DNA from: Pyrenopolyporus hunteri
Taxonomy: Eukaryota; Ascomycota; Sordariomycetes; Xylariales; Hypoxylaceae
Reading direction: 5' to 3'
NCBI GenBank assembly: GCA_902806595.1
Contig: CADCXC010000010.1
Location: 2,232,001 to 2,296,000 of the forward strand
DNA length: 64,000 nucleotides
Under the pieces are notes generated by a model that saw nothing but the letters and a program-made list of their open reading frames with translations, had not been told where the DNA came from and did not search any database. Each line of letters opens with the position of its first letter. The stretch's first letter is position 1. Positions 46,724 to 60,100 of this stretch are shown here, in pieces. The position numbers and the translations under genes are program-made.

Positions 46724-47498
46724 GTGTAGGCGTGAAATATGAAAACCGGGTTACTCGTCTAACGATTCACGGTGGGTGATACGTGACTCTAGGATTCCTC
46801 TCAGCCCAATCTAGCATGGGGGAATTAGAAATACAAGAGTCGAAAAACTATAGGGAGGCCAGATCCAAAAGTTACCATGTTTTAGACTTAATGATACCAG
46901 TCGAAAGATTCCCAATAGCCGTCAGAAAAGTACCTACCTACCCATCCATCTATCTAGGTACCTAGGGAGGTTAAAATGGGCGAAGAGCACCACATGATAG
47001 AGGGAAGAAGTTTCTTATTTTCGCATACCCTGAGCTCCGTACTCTATATGCTGCGCTTCATGACCTCGCACCCAGGAGGTAGGTAGACACATACCGGCGC
47101 CATTTCAATTTCACCCTTCACATACGTACCTAGATACCAGAATCAATGTCTCTGTTACCCAGGTGTCCCAGCCATCCCACGATATACCCTGGCTTGGATA
47201 TCGCATGCAAGCGTGTTTTATGTACAGGTTCTATCCGCATATCGTACGTCATCGCATTATATAGTACATCCCGTCCCATAACCATTTGCAATTGCAGTCC
47301 CGTAGCATAGGCGCGACTCACTTCGAAATCTTCGAAGACTTTTGCCGATTCGCCCAAGATGCTAATATTGGAGCAGCAATCGCACCCGCTCATCCGCTCG
47401 CAAGAGACATGATCCGAATAAACTCGAGACGACGTAATAACCGAGAGTCTGTGCTGGGTCGCTCCTCGCTCCGGCGGAATCCCGTCTGTAGAGAACGT
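46724..47498. other. convergent intergenic, 3' ends
   Basis: About 775 bp between LYS12 (+) and mitochondrial EF-G (-). It contains ACCTACCT/CATCTATC-type patches at about 46930-46970. No gene is supported. Confidence 0.55.
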
Positions 47499-50159
47499 TT
47501 ACTTTGTCCTCTTGGCCTCGAGCTCCTTTTGGTACTTGGCAATCAATTCCTTCCTACAAGTATGGTTAGTAAACCCTATTCACCACTTACATATACATTA
47601 AGGGAAAGGGAATTGAAAAGGCAGAGAAGGCAGAGAAGGCAGGGAAGGGTAGAAAGGGGGCCGGGAGTTGACATACTGCAAATGGGGCGGCGCAGGAGCG
47701 TAATGCGAGAACTCCATGCTAAACTCTCCCTTTCCTTGCGTGGCTGCTCTCAGCTGCGTGCTAAAGCCAAACATGGCGTTCAAGCTGCAGTCCGCTATCA
47801 GGGTGAAGTCCTCGGCGCCGATCTCTGTGTCGATGATAGTCGCGTTGCGCTTGTTCATCAGCTGGAGGATGTTGCCCTGGAACTCATTGGGCGCCATGAT
47901 AGTCGTCTTCATCAACGGCTCCAAGACCTGGCCTCCAGCATCCGGGAATACCTTACGGAAGGCCATCTGCGCCGCCAAGCTGAAGGCGTAATCCGAAGAG
48001 TCTGTCACGTGGGTCGCACCATCGTTGACCACCATGCGGGCTCCGATGACCTTATGGCCGAGTAGAGGACCCTTCTCGCAAGCAACCTCGAAACCTTTCG
48101 CGCAAGCAGAGATGAACTTGTCCGGGATGGCACCGCCGACAACTTGGTTCTCAAAGCTATTCTTCTCCGGCTCTGCGTTCGGCTCGATCCAGCCGCCGAC
48201 GCGAGCAAAGTCACCAGGCCCACCAGTCTGCCGCTTCAGCAGGTAGTCGAAGTCGGCCTTGTTGCTGATAGTCTCCCGGTAGGCGACTCGGGGCTGGCCG
48301 GTCACGCAATCGACCTTGTATTCTCGTCGCAGGCGCTCGATGTAAATCTCCAAGTGCAACTCACCCATGCCCGAGATGATCGTCTCCTCGCTCTCTTCGT
48401 CGACGAATAGCCTAAAGGTGGGATCCTCGCGCTGGAATCGGTTCATGGCCTTACTGAAGTTGTCGGCGTCCGTGCTTTTCTTTGGCTTAATAGAAAGCGA
48501 CATGACAGCGTCGGGTACGAACATAGAGGACATTGAATACGGCAGGTTTCCGTCCGTGAAGGTGTCGCCGGAAGCGCATTCGACACCGAACACAGCGCAA
48601 ATCTCACCGGCACCGATTTCATTGACGTCCTCCATTTCGTTAGAGTGCATTCGCACGATTCGGGGAATTCTGACTTTCTTATCCGTTCGCGAGTTGAACA
48701 GCCAAGTACCCTTCTTTAAACATCCCTGGTAGACCCGGATGTAGGTGAGCTGGCCGTAATTGTTCTCCTCGAGCTTGAAGGCTAAGCCGACAAAGGGCAA
48801 CGAATTATAGGGAACCAGCTTGGTTTCCGCCTCATTCTTGGAGCGATCCAACGCCACATTCTCGACGTCGCCAGGGTTAGGCAGGTAATCACAAACTGCG
48901 TCGAGTAGGGGCTGGATAGACTTGTCGGCTAGGGCAGAACCCATCATGACGGGCGTGAACTTCCGGGCAATGGTCGATCTTCGAATTGCATCCTTGATCT
49001 GCTCATTAGACGGTGTGCCTTCCTCCAGGAAAATTTCGGCAATCTCGTCGTCGACATCCGCTAGCTTTTCAATCAGCTCCTGACGCTTCTGTTCCGCAAA
49101 CTCCTTCAGGTCCTCGGGGACAGGGCCAATTCGGACAATTGTACCCTTGGGCCCTTCGCTGTAGATGGCTTTCATGTCTATTAGGTCGACAACGCCCTTG
49201 AATTGATCTTCCGAGCCGATCGGTACCTGAATCGCGGCGGCAGGTATCTTCAATTTTGAATTGATCTGTTCCACGGCCTTCCAAGGATTGGCACCCATTC
49301 GATCCATCTTGTTTACGAAACTTATTCGGGGAATATTGTATCGCTTCATCTGTCTATCGACGGTGATAGTCTGCGACTGAACGCCACTGACGGCACAGAG
49401 AATCATGACGGCTCCGTCTAAGACTCTCAGGGCGCGTTCGACCTCGATGGTGAAGTCGATATGCCCGGGTGTATCAATTAGGTTGATATGATACGTCTCT
49501 TCTTGCCCGTTCTCTACCTTCTTCCAATCACAGAATGTGGCGGCGGACTGGATGGTGATTCCCTTCTCTCGTTCGAGTTCCATAGAGTCCATCTTAGCCC
49601 CGGCACCGTCCCTGCCTCGCACCTCGTGTATAGCCTTGATACGACCCGTATAGAACAGTACTCGTTCGGTAGCGGTCGTTTTCCCGCTGTCGATATGCGC
49701 CTACGCCTACGTTTAGCCTACTCTCGTCCGTCGCCTACTTTTCACAGGGCCAATGGCGACGTACAGCAATACCAATATTGCGCACTCTCGACAGTCGTTT
49801 CTTTTCTTCCGGGCTCATCTTCGCTAAGACAGCTTCGGGGGTGAGGTTGGCTGCTTCCTCGGCGGCCCTCCTCAGCCTATCAACCGGATATCAGTCAGTC
49901 ATTTTCCCTTCCACTACTGTATGCTCCGGATATCCCAGGGGCTATCTTACGCAGCACTGGCAGCGGAACTAGCTGTGGCATATCTCGGCTTCGTCAGGCT
50001 GAAGTATCTCCTCCCGTCAACACGCAACGGAGCGGCGATCAACTGCGTAGGGAAACGAGAACCCGGAGCCCTGGAGCCCACGCTGAGGAAGCGAGCGCTG
50101 TATCTCGATCTTAGGATGCGGCTGTCATTGAGGACAGCCGCGGCTCGCTGCACCCTCAT
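47499..50159 (-). CDS. MEF1: mitochondrial elongation factor G1
   Basis: GTPase that drives translocation on mitochondrial ribosomes. 799 aa in four exons: 50159-49951, 49876-49765, 49700-47677 and 47553-47499 (the last only 55 nt, encoding KELIAKYQKELEAKRTK). Exon 1 encodes a long Arg/Ser/Ala-rich presequence with almost no acidic residues. The splice into exon 3 rebuilds the P-loop RNIGIAAHIDSGKTT near residue 108. Others are REKGITIQSA (switch I), DTPGHIDF (G3), NKMDRMGAN (G4), the domain IV/V blocks GMGELHLEIYIERL and a DGATHVTDSSDYAF region. Yeast Mef1 is of similar size. It lies near two mitoribosomal genes in the window but has its own promoter side at 50160-50917. Confidence 0.96.
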
Positions 50160-50917
50160 TATGGCGAAAACACAAGAGAGCGTGGAGGAGAGAAAGCCTA
50201 AAATCCCCGAAACGTGAACAAACGAAAACGAAAAAGACCGGATGCCGCAGTGTTACTGTTTTAATATTTCTTATTTTCTCAATTCGAATGAAGCTTAAGA
50301 AATTTTTGGGTTCATCCGATTAGATAACGGCTTATCGGGGAGTTCCATCCATGCCGCCTTCGAAGGGCTGGGCCACCGATAACGCGCATTAATACATGTA
50401 CCTACGGGACCTCCACCAGCTTAAAACGATGCCTTATTTACATGTACCTAGTACCCTATATTAGACCTATTAAAGGTTACATGTAGGTAAGCTGCCTCGG
50501 CATGGGTACTTCCAAACAGATTCGGGTTGGCATATTCCATCACATCGGGCTTCACTGCGCTGTTTCCAGGCTCTAATGTTATCTATAGATTAAGATCATG
50601 AGGCCAAACTTCAACTTCTTTGACCTTGCAGATATATATTACAATATTTCTTCGTCGCTTTTACTCGTGTTTTAGGTACTTCCCAGAGTCCCTCCGAGCC
50701 GAATTCATCTATGCACACCACTCTTACCATCAACCTAGCACCTAAGTACACTTCAAATGCTAAAAGAAAAACGACGTTGGGCATCGAGTCCTATAAGTCT
50801 TCACCTTAGTGAGCGCGCCCAGGTCAGCACGTGGTACGTATGAATAAAAACGTGAGCGGTAAATAACAAATGATGCACCGCTTAACACCCAACGCCTCGA
50901 ACCCGTAGCAAACGTTC
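50160..50917. other. intergenic, EF-G promoter side and protease 3' side
   Basis: About 760 bp between two minus-strand genes, with a TATA-like run at about 50630-50640. No ORF with a domain is present. Confidence 0.5.
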
Positions 50918-52481
50918 CTAGAAGAGGAGGAAGAACCCGCTACCAACCATTGCCAGACCCATACTGGCGCCCATAACAACTACCCTAGACCAATCGAATG
51001 TGGGTGGTGACAATGAGGCGGCCGATTCTCTATCGCCCTGGAAACCGCCGCTGGCGCCGTACGACGAGGGCGATGAGAGTGCGCCACTTTGAGTTATCTC
51101 GGCCTGGTTCGGTGCAGCAACCGCAGAGGGGATCTGAGCACCTTGGCTAGGGAACGCGACGACGTGAGATGTAGTGGCATTGAAATCTGTCGGCGCGATC
51201 GCAATTTCATTATTAACCAAGTCATATACGACATAAGCCGATCGTAAAAAGGAGTCGCCTAGGAGGTATGTCGCGCTGTTTGAACTAAAATTCTGGATGC
51301 CGAACTGGCAGGCGTCTTGGCCCTCATACGGGCCGTCTGGCAGTGGGATAGGTGTGCCACTGGTGAGAGGAAGTACTAGCTCGTCCATCGTCACATTGAT
51401 AACTGGACCGCCAGATCCGGCAAAACCAAAAGAGAAATGGCCTTGGCTATTCGCCATACTGCAAGGAAGCAGCGCGAGGCTCACCGAGGAATAGTATTGG
51501 GCGCCCACTTCCCGCCAGACCTGCTCCGCCAAGTCTGTCGGCAAGTAGCTGAATGTGGTACCAGAGTCAAGGACGACGGGGATAGGGAAATCCGCTGCGA
51601 GAGAATCGGCACCCGTCGAAGAGGATGCCTGCAGGGATGTTAAGGCCACGGTGAACGACGAAAAAACCCCAGACCGGGAGTCCTTTAATATATTGATGCG
51701 CGTAAGATCGCCGTGGTACTTCTCCGTATCGATTCCGCCGAACAGTATACTACCCGTACTTGCATCTAGGTCGTTCAGCCACAAGCTAAACGCGTTGGTG
51801 GCAATGAGACCTTGCTTTTGCATCAAAACGGGGAGGTTGTCATAGACTTCGGAAACGGGGCTATTCGCGATAGCCTCACTCGCTGCGTATCCAACACCAA
51901 CGAGGCCATATGGAATATCAGTGGAAATACCAAGACCCATAGTCATGTTGGTTAAGGTAGCACCTCCGATTTCGAACGTCTCAGCAATGTAGTCGCCTTT
52001 CGAGTGGCTGCCATCTACGTAGGAGATGCTAAAATCGCCCGAGCCTACTATCGAGAAGGAAGTGGATTTGCTCTCGTCGACTAAAATGGTAGGTACGAGG
52101 CATTGGTTAGCCACACCGGATTAATAATGACGTCTCGTAGCGAGCACAGAGTTCGTCTAACGGTCACTCACAAGATCCCAAAGAGCAGCCTCCACTTTGC
52201 GAAGTCCGCTCGCAGACGGCCGACCTACTCGAAGGCACCCAGATGTCACTCGAGCCGGTGTCCAGCTGTAAGGTTAATTTCTGACCGGGAGTTCCGACTT
52301 GACAAGAGGCAAAATAACCTCCCCTGAGCTGCTCATTGGTGATAATTTCCGTAACCGTGTTATCCTGTCGCTTGGTGTTCTTAGGCCCTGTTCGCTTCTT
52401 GACTATATCCCACTGCACAACCTGCGCACGGGCGACAGTAGCGAGCAGAGAGCCGGCCGTGAGCGTTATTATGGGCTTCAT
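50918..52481 (-). CDS. pepsin-like aspartyl protease, probably GPI-anchored (yapsin type)
   Basis: Secreted A1-family endoprotease of 490 aa in two exons, 52481-52172 and 52080-50918. A signal peptide covers residues 1-19 (cleavage near ARA-Q). A short propeptide with basic sites (KKR, TKR) follows. The two catalytic aspartates sit in DTGSSD (Asp74) and DSGTTF (Asp275). The intron join rebuilds GGCSLGSFDESKSTSF, a typical loop. Two cysteines late in the second lobe fit the usual disulphide. After a Ser/Ala/Pro-rich stalk the protein ends in a hydrophobic helix with a short tail (SRVVVMGASMGLAMVGSGFFLLF), as in GPI-anchored yapsin or OpsB-like enzymes. The substrate is unknown; wall or proprotein processing is inferred. 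Confidence 0.9.
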
Positions 52482-54679
52482 GGTTCGATCCTTGAGATGG
52501 CGGTAGGAAAGCTACTTGGCGTTCTAAATCGGGTGGGTGATTGAACTAATGTGAGTATCCGCAAGGGGCCAGCCAAGAGTTTTTCGTGAGGTTCGCCCGG
52601 GAAGGGAAGCCGGCTGTCGGGAGTGCTTGGATGACGCGGCCTGATATCTTCGTGGGGCAAACACCGGCAAGGTTGAAGGAGGATAGTGAGCGAAATAAAA
52701 GGTACAAGAGGAAGCAAAATAAATTTTCAGCTGAGAAAAGAGGAGTTAATAATAGCAAGGAAACCCGGTGGCTAGCCCAGAGGAAAAAAGAAAAGAAAAG
52801 AAAAGAACAAAGCTTGGATGAGGGAAGTGCATGTATGTGTGAACAAACGATGAAGAAGATAGACGAAAGAAAACCCCCAGGACCAGCCCAGATGCCAAGA
52901 CGATACGCCAAGATGATTAGTATGGGGTGTGCATACACTACGTACGGGATCTTGAAATGGAAATAACCTAAGAAAACTTAAAAATTGCAACTCTGAGCTG
53001 GCTTGGCAAGAAAGAGCGGCACTCTCAGCTGGCACCTGCGCAGATAAATACGAATAATAAGTAGTCTAAAAATCATCAGTCGCAAGCTGAGAAAGAGACG
53101 TAACGAATAGAACATGACCGAGTTTGTAAAGGGGTATGCGGCTGGGGAACTGAATCGGATCCGCATTATACTAGTAGGTATTGCGTGGTCCTTTTTCCAA
53201 GATATCTACCTATGTACCTAGGTACATGTAGGTATGAACGTACATGTACCGTGAGCTTCTGCCGGTTTTCCGAAGCACGGTGGTACACACCCACTAGCAG
53301 GTACCTATATATTTGCTCCATAGTCACCGGGATTGGGCGGCAAATCGAGCGGGTCGTAGCATGAGATCTACATGCATCAGGTACCTCTTTTAGTGAACCT
53401 AAGAACCCACCCATCTCCAAGTCTGCTGCAGCAGATGCCCTAGCAGAACCTAGCTAGTGCATTCATCGTCATTTCAAGGTAGGACATAGGTACTATACAC
53501 GCGCAATAGCGGCATGTGTCAACTGGTACCTACCTACATCATGTGCTTCCAGCGGCTAGCAAGTATGGGAATACATGTACCATACCATTGAAGGAAAAAA
53601 GAACTCCTAAACCCCCGAACATTGATTAGGTAAAACGATATACATACCTACCTAGGCTGCCTAGATAATTGGCTGCAATCGCTAACACTTGCATGTATTA
53701 TACGTACCATGGTATATAGGGTAGGTGGGCGCCTACATAGGTACCTAGGTGGTAAATTAGGTACTCTTCTAGCAGATGAAGTCACGAAACGTACTCTTAA
53801 AAAATCCGCTTCGAAGAATCCGGCAACCAATCTCTATTGTAAACTAAGACACATGACGATATACATGTTGGGTAGTACCTACCTAAATAGGGGTACGGGT
53901 CGGATTTGTTACGATTCCATGGTGCCGCCTTGCCGGTAGTGGACTGGAAGTCGGGATACAGCCATGTTCCTCCTACCTACACTAGTAGGTATTGTACCTA
54001 TTATACATAACATCTACCACTTAGATGGGTACATGTAGGTAGGTACAATACATACATGGCAGGTAGGGTAGGAAGAAACCCCTAAGATAATCTCACATGG
54101 AAATGTACATGGAAATGTATTGTACCATCAGCCGTCTTCATAACTTAAAATCTTCCGAATCTTTTTAAATTTCCCGCATTTACACTTTGCTCATCACAAC
54201 CTGAGAGTGAAGCTATTCGAATGAGGCCTCTCAGTGCTACGCGATGTTGAAACACTATTCGTCTAGAGTCTTGGCGCTTGAAACAGCTTGAACACACTTG
54301 AGACGCCGTCATCCGGTCTGTTTCCAGGTTTCCATCAATTAATTATCAGACCGAAGTATCAGACCGAAGTCTAGACCGCGCTGTTTTTCCATTTATTATT
54401 ATTTTCCCCTCCCCTTTCTCTTCCACCACCGGAATGAAGACGTGTTGAGTCTATCCTCCCTTCATCTAAAGGACCTCGACACTGAAGTTCAAACAAGCTT
54501 TGTGGCGAGTTCTTCTTACGATCGTCACCCCTCCCAGACCTATATTTAGTATCCCCGAGCGAGATTCGTCGCATCCGAGGACGCGTGTCCACGGATCTGT
54601 CGTACCACTCCTCACTGTTCTGCTTATGCGATGCGCGTATGCGTTGATAAAGCTTACCGGGTCATAGCACCTTCACCAC
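52482..54679. other. intergenic, no gene seen
   Basis: About 2.2 kb. It holds the promoter of the protease gene (with a purine-rich plus strand around 52680-52870) and ACCT/TAGG/GGTACC patches at about 53205-53235, 53640-53660, 53730-53755 and 53970-54070. Short ORFs at 53166-53420 and 54371-54592 lack domains. Confidence 0.55.
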
Positions 54680-56754
54680 TCACTGCACGTGCTCCTTTTC
54701 TTCCGCCTTGGGTATCCTTACCAAGGTCGCCGTAATAATAGCTCCCATCAGGGCGGACCCGAGTCCGAACCACCAAATAGCCTTGAGTCCCTTGAGCCCG
54801 ACCTCGCCTGTCGGCAACGGGTCAACCTTCACTCCTATCGAGTCCGAGATCGACGTCATGATGGCCGATGTCAAATTTTGCACTGTCACTAATAAGGCTC
54901 CTGCGGAACCCTGATATGACCGTGGGACGCTAGAGGTGATGAAGATAGCGGCTGCGGCGAAACTCATGTCCGGACCAAACGTTGACAGCGCTACTCCTGG
55001 CAACGATAGCACCCAATATGGTGTTGTCGGTGTCTGCGGCAAGAAGAACGCAGGTCCTATGGCGAAGCAGACCATGCTCGCGGTGAAGATCCAGTGACCG
55101 GGGAATACGTGAAGGGTCTTAGACACTACCCACGCTGCCAGCACGCCGGCGATGCCGTTCGGAAGAATATACAGGGCAATAGTGATCGGGCTCGCGCCTT
55201 GGTATCGTTCCCAGAATTGAACCGCATAGAATTGCCATGCACCAGCTAGACACGGAGCTTTGTTAACGTCCTCTCTAGTCCTCTCGTCGGCGCAGAACAA
55301 GGAATTATAGTGGTAGCTCAGAACTTACTAAAACCCCCGAAGCCAAGAAAATATGACACAAGTAAAGCAGCAAACCCTGGTGTCTTCCATAGACCGTTCG
55401 GCACTAGAGGCCTAGCCACGGAGCGTTCTACAAAAGCGAACCCGACGAACATTAAGAGGCCTACCACAATGACCGAGTAAGTGTAAGGACTCCACTGAGC
55501 CGAAGCCCCCTGTGTCAGCCCGAAGAGCACAAGAGCGCAGCCCACAGACGAAAGCATAGCGCCGACGTAATCGAACTGACGAAGTGAGGGCGCATCCGCG
55601 CCGTTGCTATCCTTCGCAGGGCTTAAATGCGGCAGTGTCATCTGCGCGGCTACTGCGATTAATACCAGGAATAGAGCCGTGCTGCCAAAAAGCCAGGGCA
55701 GATGCGCGCTCAGCGCCCCTCCATGCAGACAACCTAGCCAGAAACCTAAGGGAGCCCCGGCCGCCACTGAACGATGACAACCATAGTCAGCAGCGATTTC
55801 TTATCCGCGTAAATGGACTGGAAACTTAGTGTGGGTTTGAAGTTATTAATCCCAAGCAAACTTGAATCGTAGCATCCGAACCGAACTAAAGTGTTGTTGA
55901 AGAAGGGAAACCCCTCATCGCCACATACTCAGAGAGAAGACGCGTGTCTTGCGGACGCCGGGTTTGTAAACACGGCCTAGGATGCTCATGGATGCAGAAA
56001 CAAGTATACCAAGCGAGAGCCCGTGCATGGCACGGGCGATGAAAAAAAGGATCTTGAGTCGCGGCGATAGGGCGCCGGCGGCGACGCCGTGCCAAGCCGC
56101 GCTCCATACGAAGGCGCTGACCATGAGGGGTTTAGGGGGGGCCAGGTCGGCGAGCGAACCCGCGACGATGACCGACAAGCCGCTAGCCAACAAGGCGGAG
56201 CCCAGTACCCAGGGAGTCTGCGCGGCCGGTAGGCCTAGGGCATTGCGCAGCGATGTCTGCGTGATGGTCGCGTGCCCGTATGTGAGCGCGAAAATGAGCT
56301 GGCCCGCCGTGCATACAAGCACGAATACTACCTCCGAAGCTAGGCTAGGCAGCTCCGGCGGCACGCCTTGAGATCTTGAGATGCCTGTCGTCGAGGGGGG
56401 GCCTGCCTCCTCGTCAGCGCGATGGCCCCCAACGCTCCGGCTCCTGATGGCGCTAAGCTCCAACATCGGGTCGAGCAGAACCCCGTCATGTCCACGGTCG
56501 GTTATATCCCGCGTCTGCATCTGGATCTCTATTTGGCTGCTCTGACTTGCGTCAGGTGCCTGGCCGAGCGCCCGAGCCAGCGCATTGCGGTCGAGGAAGT
56601 AGTCATGCTGCGAAGACCCGAGCAGAGGATCGGGCGAAGCAAGACCGGAAGGGAAAGCGCTTGTGTCTAAACCTAGACCGAGGTATGGTGTCTCCGTCCC
56701 CGCATCGTTATAGAGGTCTGCCTCCGGCAGCGAACGTGCGGGCGTATATTCCAT
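54680..56754 (-). CDS. MFS transporter, DHA2-like, with long hydrophilic N-terminus
   Basis: Membrane permease of 609 aa in three exons: 56754-55929, 55766-55329 and 55245-54680. The first 140 residues are hydrophilic and rich in Ser, Asp and Gly. Membrane segments then start at ASEVVFVLVCTAGQLIF. Motifs include QTPWVLGSALLASGLSVIVAGSLADL (MFS motif A region) and AMHGLSLGILVSASMSILG. The total of about 14 hydrophobic segments fits the DHA2 drug:H+ antiporter group, in particular relatives of yeast Atr1 and YOR378W. Substrate unknown; drug, boron or ammonium export have been proposed for relatives. All three joins are GT-AG and keep frame (FSLMAAGAPLGFW, GGFTGAWQFY). It is the last gene before the AT-rich block. 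Confidence 0.88.
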
Positions 56755-57189
56755 GGTTTAGGTAGTCAATGAGTAGTGAGGATCCCAAGACACTTACCTA
56801 GGTATGTTTCACGTTTTCCCCTCCTCCCTTTCCGGGGGAATTTATACGGCGATCGGACATCCTCGTAGAGCTTAACAAGGTAAAGTTTAGTTTGGCATCG
56901 GAGACTGGCCGGAGGTGATTTCGTTCACCTTGCATCAGAGATAGGCCCCGGATGGTGGAGGGCTCCGCTCCCCCACATCATATATCGCAACGTGAATGGC
57001 TGAAGAGTATGAATTTACAATAGGAATGATACCCATCGCGGACTGCGAACGGAGCTATATCAGGACACCTTTTACAGTCAGCCAATCATCATGTGCGTAC
57101 ACCACTCTACTCACATGTTTAGTTGGTGGTATCTGCTGGAATATAGGGTGCTGGAATATAGGGTGGCTGGGTGACTACGCCTTATACCT
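56755..57189. other. border between gene space and RIP block
   Basis: About 430 bp of normal composition upstream of the MFS gene. A direct repeat of 15 bp (ctggaatatagggtg) occurs twice in tandem near 57137-57166. AT content then jumps within about 60 bp. Confidence 0.6.
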
Positions 57190-60100
57190 ATAGCATATAT
57201 GTAATATCTATATCCTATCTAACTTTTAATTGGTTTTTATTATATAATATAACGAAATATATACTTATAACCTACGTTTATTTATAATAAATTATAAACC
57301 CGAAAATTTAAAAATTAAAATATATTATTAATTTAATTTATTTATTTTATATTTTTTAAATATATTTTTTATATTTTATAAAACGTATTTAATTTTTCGA
57401 AGTTATTTACGACTTTTATTATATTAATATTTAAAGAAAATAAAGATTTTTTAAAGTTTATATAATTCGTATATATAATATATAATATATTTAAATTTAA
57501 AATTTTAAAAATAATACGAAATATTTTATTAACGAAAAATTAATTAATTTTTTTTTAATTTAATTTTAAGATAATAATTATAAAAATTATTAATATAATA
57601 AAACGTTTAATAAATTTTTAATAATTTTTAAATAATTTTAATAATAAAAAAAAAATTATTTATTATTTAAAAGTTAATAATTATTAAGTTTTAAATTTCG
57701 AAATTATCGAAATTATTTATATTTCGTTATTAAATCATTTAAATAATAAAAAAAATAAAAATAATAATAATAACGTCGACGTTAAAAAATAATAATATTA
57801 AATATAATTTTCGAAGTCGGTTATTATAAAAGTCGACTTTCGTTAAATTTTTTAACGAAAATAATTTTTTTTATTTTATCGAAATAATTAAAAAAATTAA
57901 TTAAAAAAATTTTAAAATTTTTTAACGAAATTTAAACTTTAACGATTAAAATTATTTATTTATAATTCGATTATTTAAATTTCGTTTATTAAATTTAAAT
58001 AGTGTATTATTTATATTATTATTATACGATTTAAAAATCGATTATTTCGATTTCGAAGTAATTATTTTTTATAATTTTTTTAAATTATCGTTTAAAAAAA
58101 ATACTTTCGATTATTTAAAAAAAAAACTTTTTTATAAGGTATTAAATTATAAAATGTTAATATTATCGTAATTATTTTATAAAATTATCGATCGATTATT
58201 AAATTATTACGAAAAAAACGTTACGATAATAAACGATTAAAAAATTAATACGATAATTTTAAATAATATTATTACTTTATAATTAATAAACGAATAAATT
58301 TAATTTAATTAAAAATTTTTAAATTATTTAAAAATTTAAAGATACGAGAAATTTTTTTTCGAAAGGGTTAAATTTATAAAATTTACGGAAAATAATAATT
58401 TTTAAAAATTTTTTTCGATCGAAATATATAAAAAATAAAAAGTTTAAAACGAAAAAACCGATAAAAAATTAAATATTATTAAGTATAAATTAAATAAAAA
58501 TTTTAAAAAATTAACGAAAAAATATACGACGATTAACGATTTATAAATAATTTTAAAAAAAAAATATAAACTTAAAAATAACGTTATATTTTAAAATTTA
58601 ACATTTAAATAAAAAAATATTTTATTATTTATTAAAAAATTAATTATAACGTTATTTATAAAAATTCGATAATTATAAAGTAATTTTAAAATATTAAACG
58701 ATATTTATATTATATCGAAATTATATTTAATTAATAAATTTTTATTTTTATTAAATTTCGAATATAATATTTTTTTTATTATTTTTTTTTAAATTTATAA
58801 TATTATATTTAAACGAAACGAAAATAACGTTATTATTAAAACGACGGTTAATATTAATAATATTATAAAATTAATATAATAAAAAAAATAAAATTAAAAA
58901 CTTCGAAATCGAAAAAAAAAATATACCTTATATATAAATATTTAAAATATTAATAATAATAAACGAAAAACGGTTTTAAAGTATATATATTACATCGCGG
59001 CGAGCCGTAAAATAATTACTTATAAATTTTTAAAATATTTTTAAAAATACTTTAAAAAACGTTTTAAAAATTAACGTAAAACGGTAAAAAATTTTAATTA
59101 TTTTAAAAGATAAAAAATCGAAGAAAAAATTATTATAAATTTTATAACTAATCGATAAAATAACTTAAAATTATTTATTTATATTATTATTTTTATAATT
59201 TTTAAAGTTAATATAATAAATTAATTACGTATTTCGACGAAATTAAATATATTATCTCGGATTTTTCGCGGGAAATTACCCGGTAAAAATATTTTAAATT
59301 TATCGATATAAAATAATATTATTAATAAATTAATTTTAAAATTCGTTATTTTAATTATATACTTTATATTTAATAATATATTATAACATTTATTAATAAT
59401 TTACGCGTTAATAACCTTAAATTTTATAATATTTTTAAAAATTAAAATTAAAAAATTAACGTTTAAATTAAAAAAAATAATAATATTAAATAATAATTAT
59501 AATTAAATTATTTATTATAATAAAATTTTATTTACGAATTTATACCCTTATAATAAGTTATTAATTTATAATATCGAAAGGAAAATTATATTAATTAAAT
59601 TATAAAATATTATTATTTTTTAAATTATTATTAATAAATAATTTAAAAAAATTAAAATCATTAATATTATTTATTATTTTACGTTAATTTATAACTTTAT
59701 ATTAATATTATAATTTATTAAAAAAAAATTAAATTTTTATTTAAGTAAAAAATAACGTTTAAAATAAAAAAAAATAAAGTTTTTTTAATTATAATCGAAT
59801 AAAATAAATTATATATAATAAATTAATAAAATAATATTTTTAATATAATAAATTTTAATATAATATTTTATTTTTATTTTATATTTAATTTATTATTAAA
59901 AATATAACATAAAAAAATAGGTTATTTAAATAATTAAAATCTAAAAAATTTAATAAAAATATTTATTAATATTATTTTATAAAAAAAATATTATTTTTAC
60001 GAAATTTATATATAAAGTAAAATACGTAAAAAACTTTATAAAAACATTATACGCCGCGATATTTATTAATTAAAATCACTACATTTAAATAAAATCGATA

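Noticed and set aside
59200..59320. Possible gag-like remnant in the AT block
   Set aside because: A faint match in one frame only; too short and too degraded to call without profile searches.
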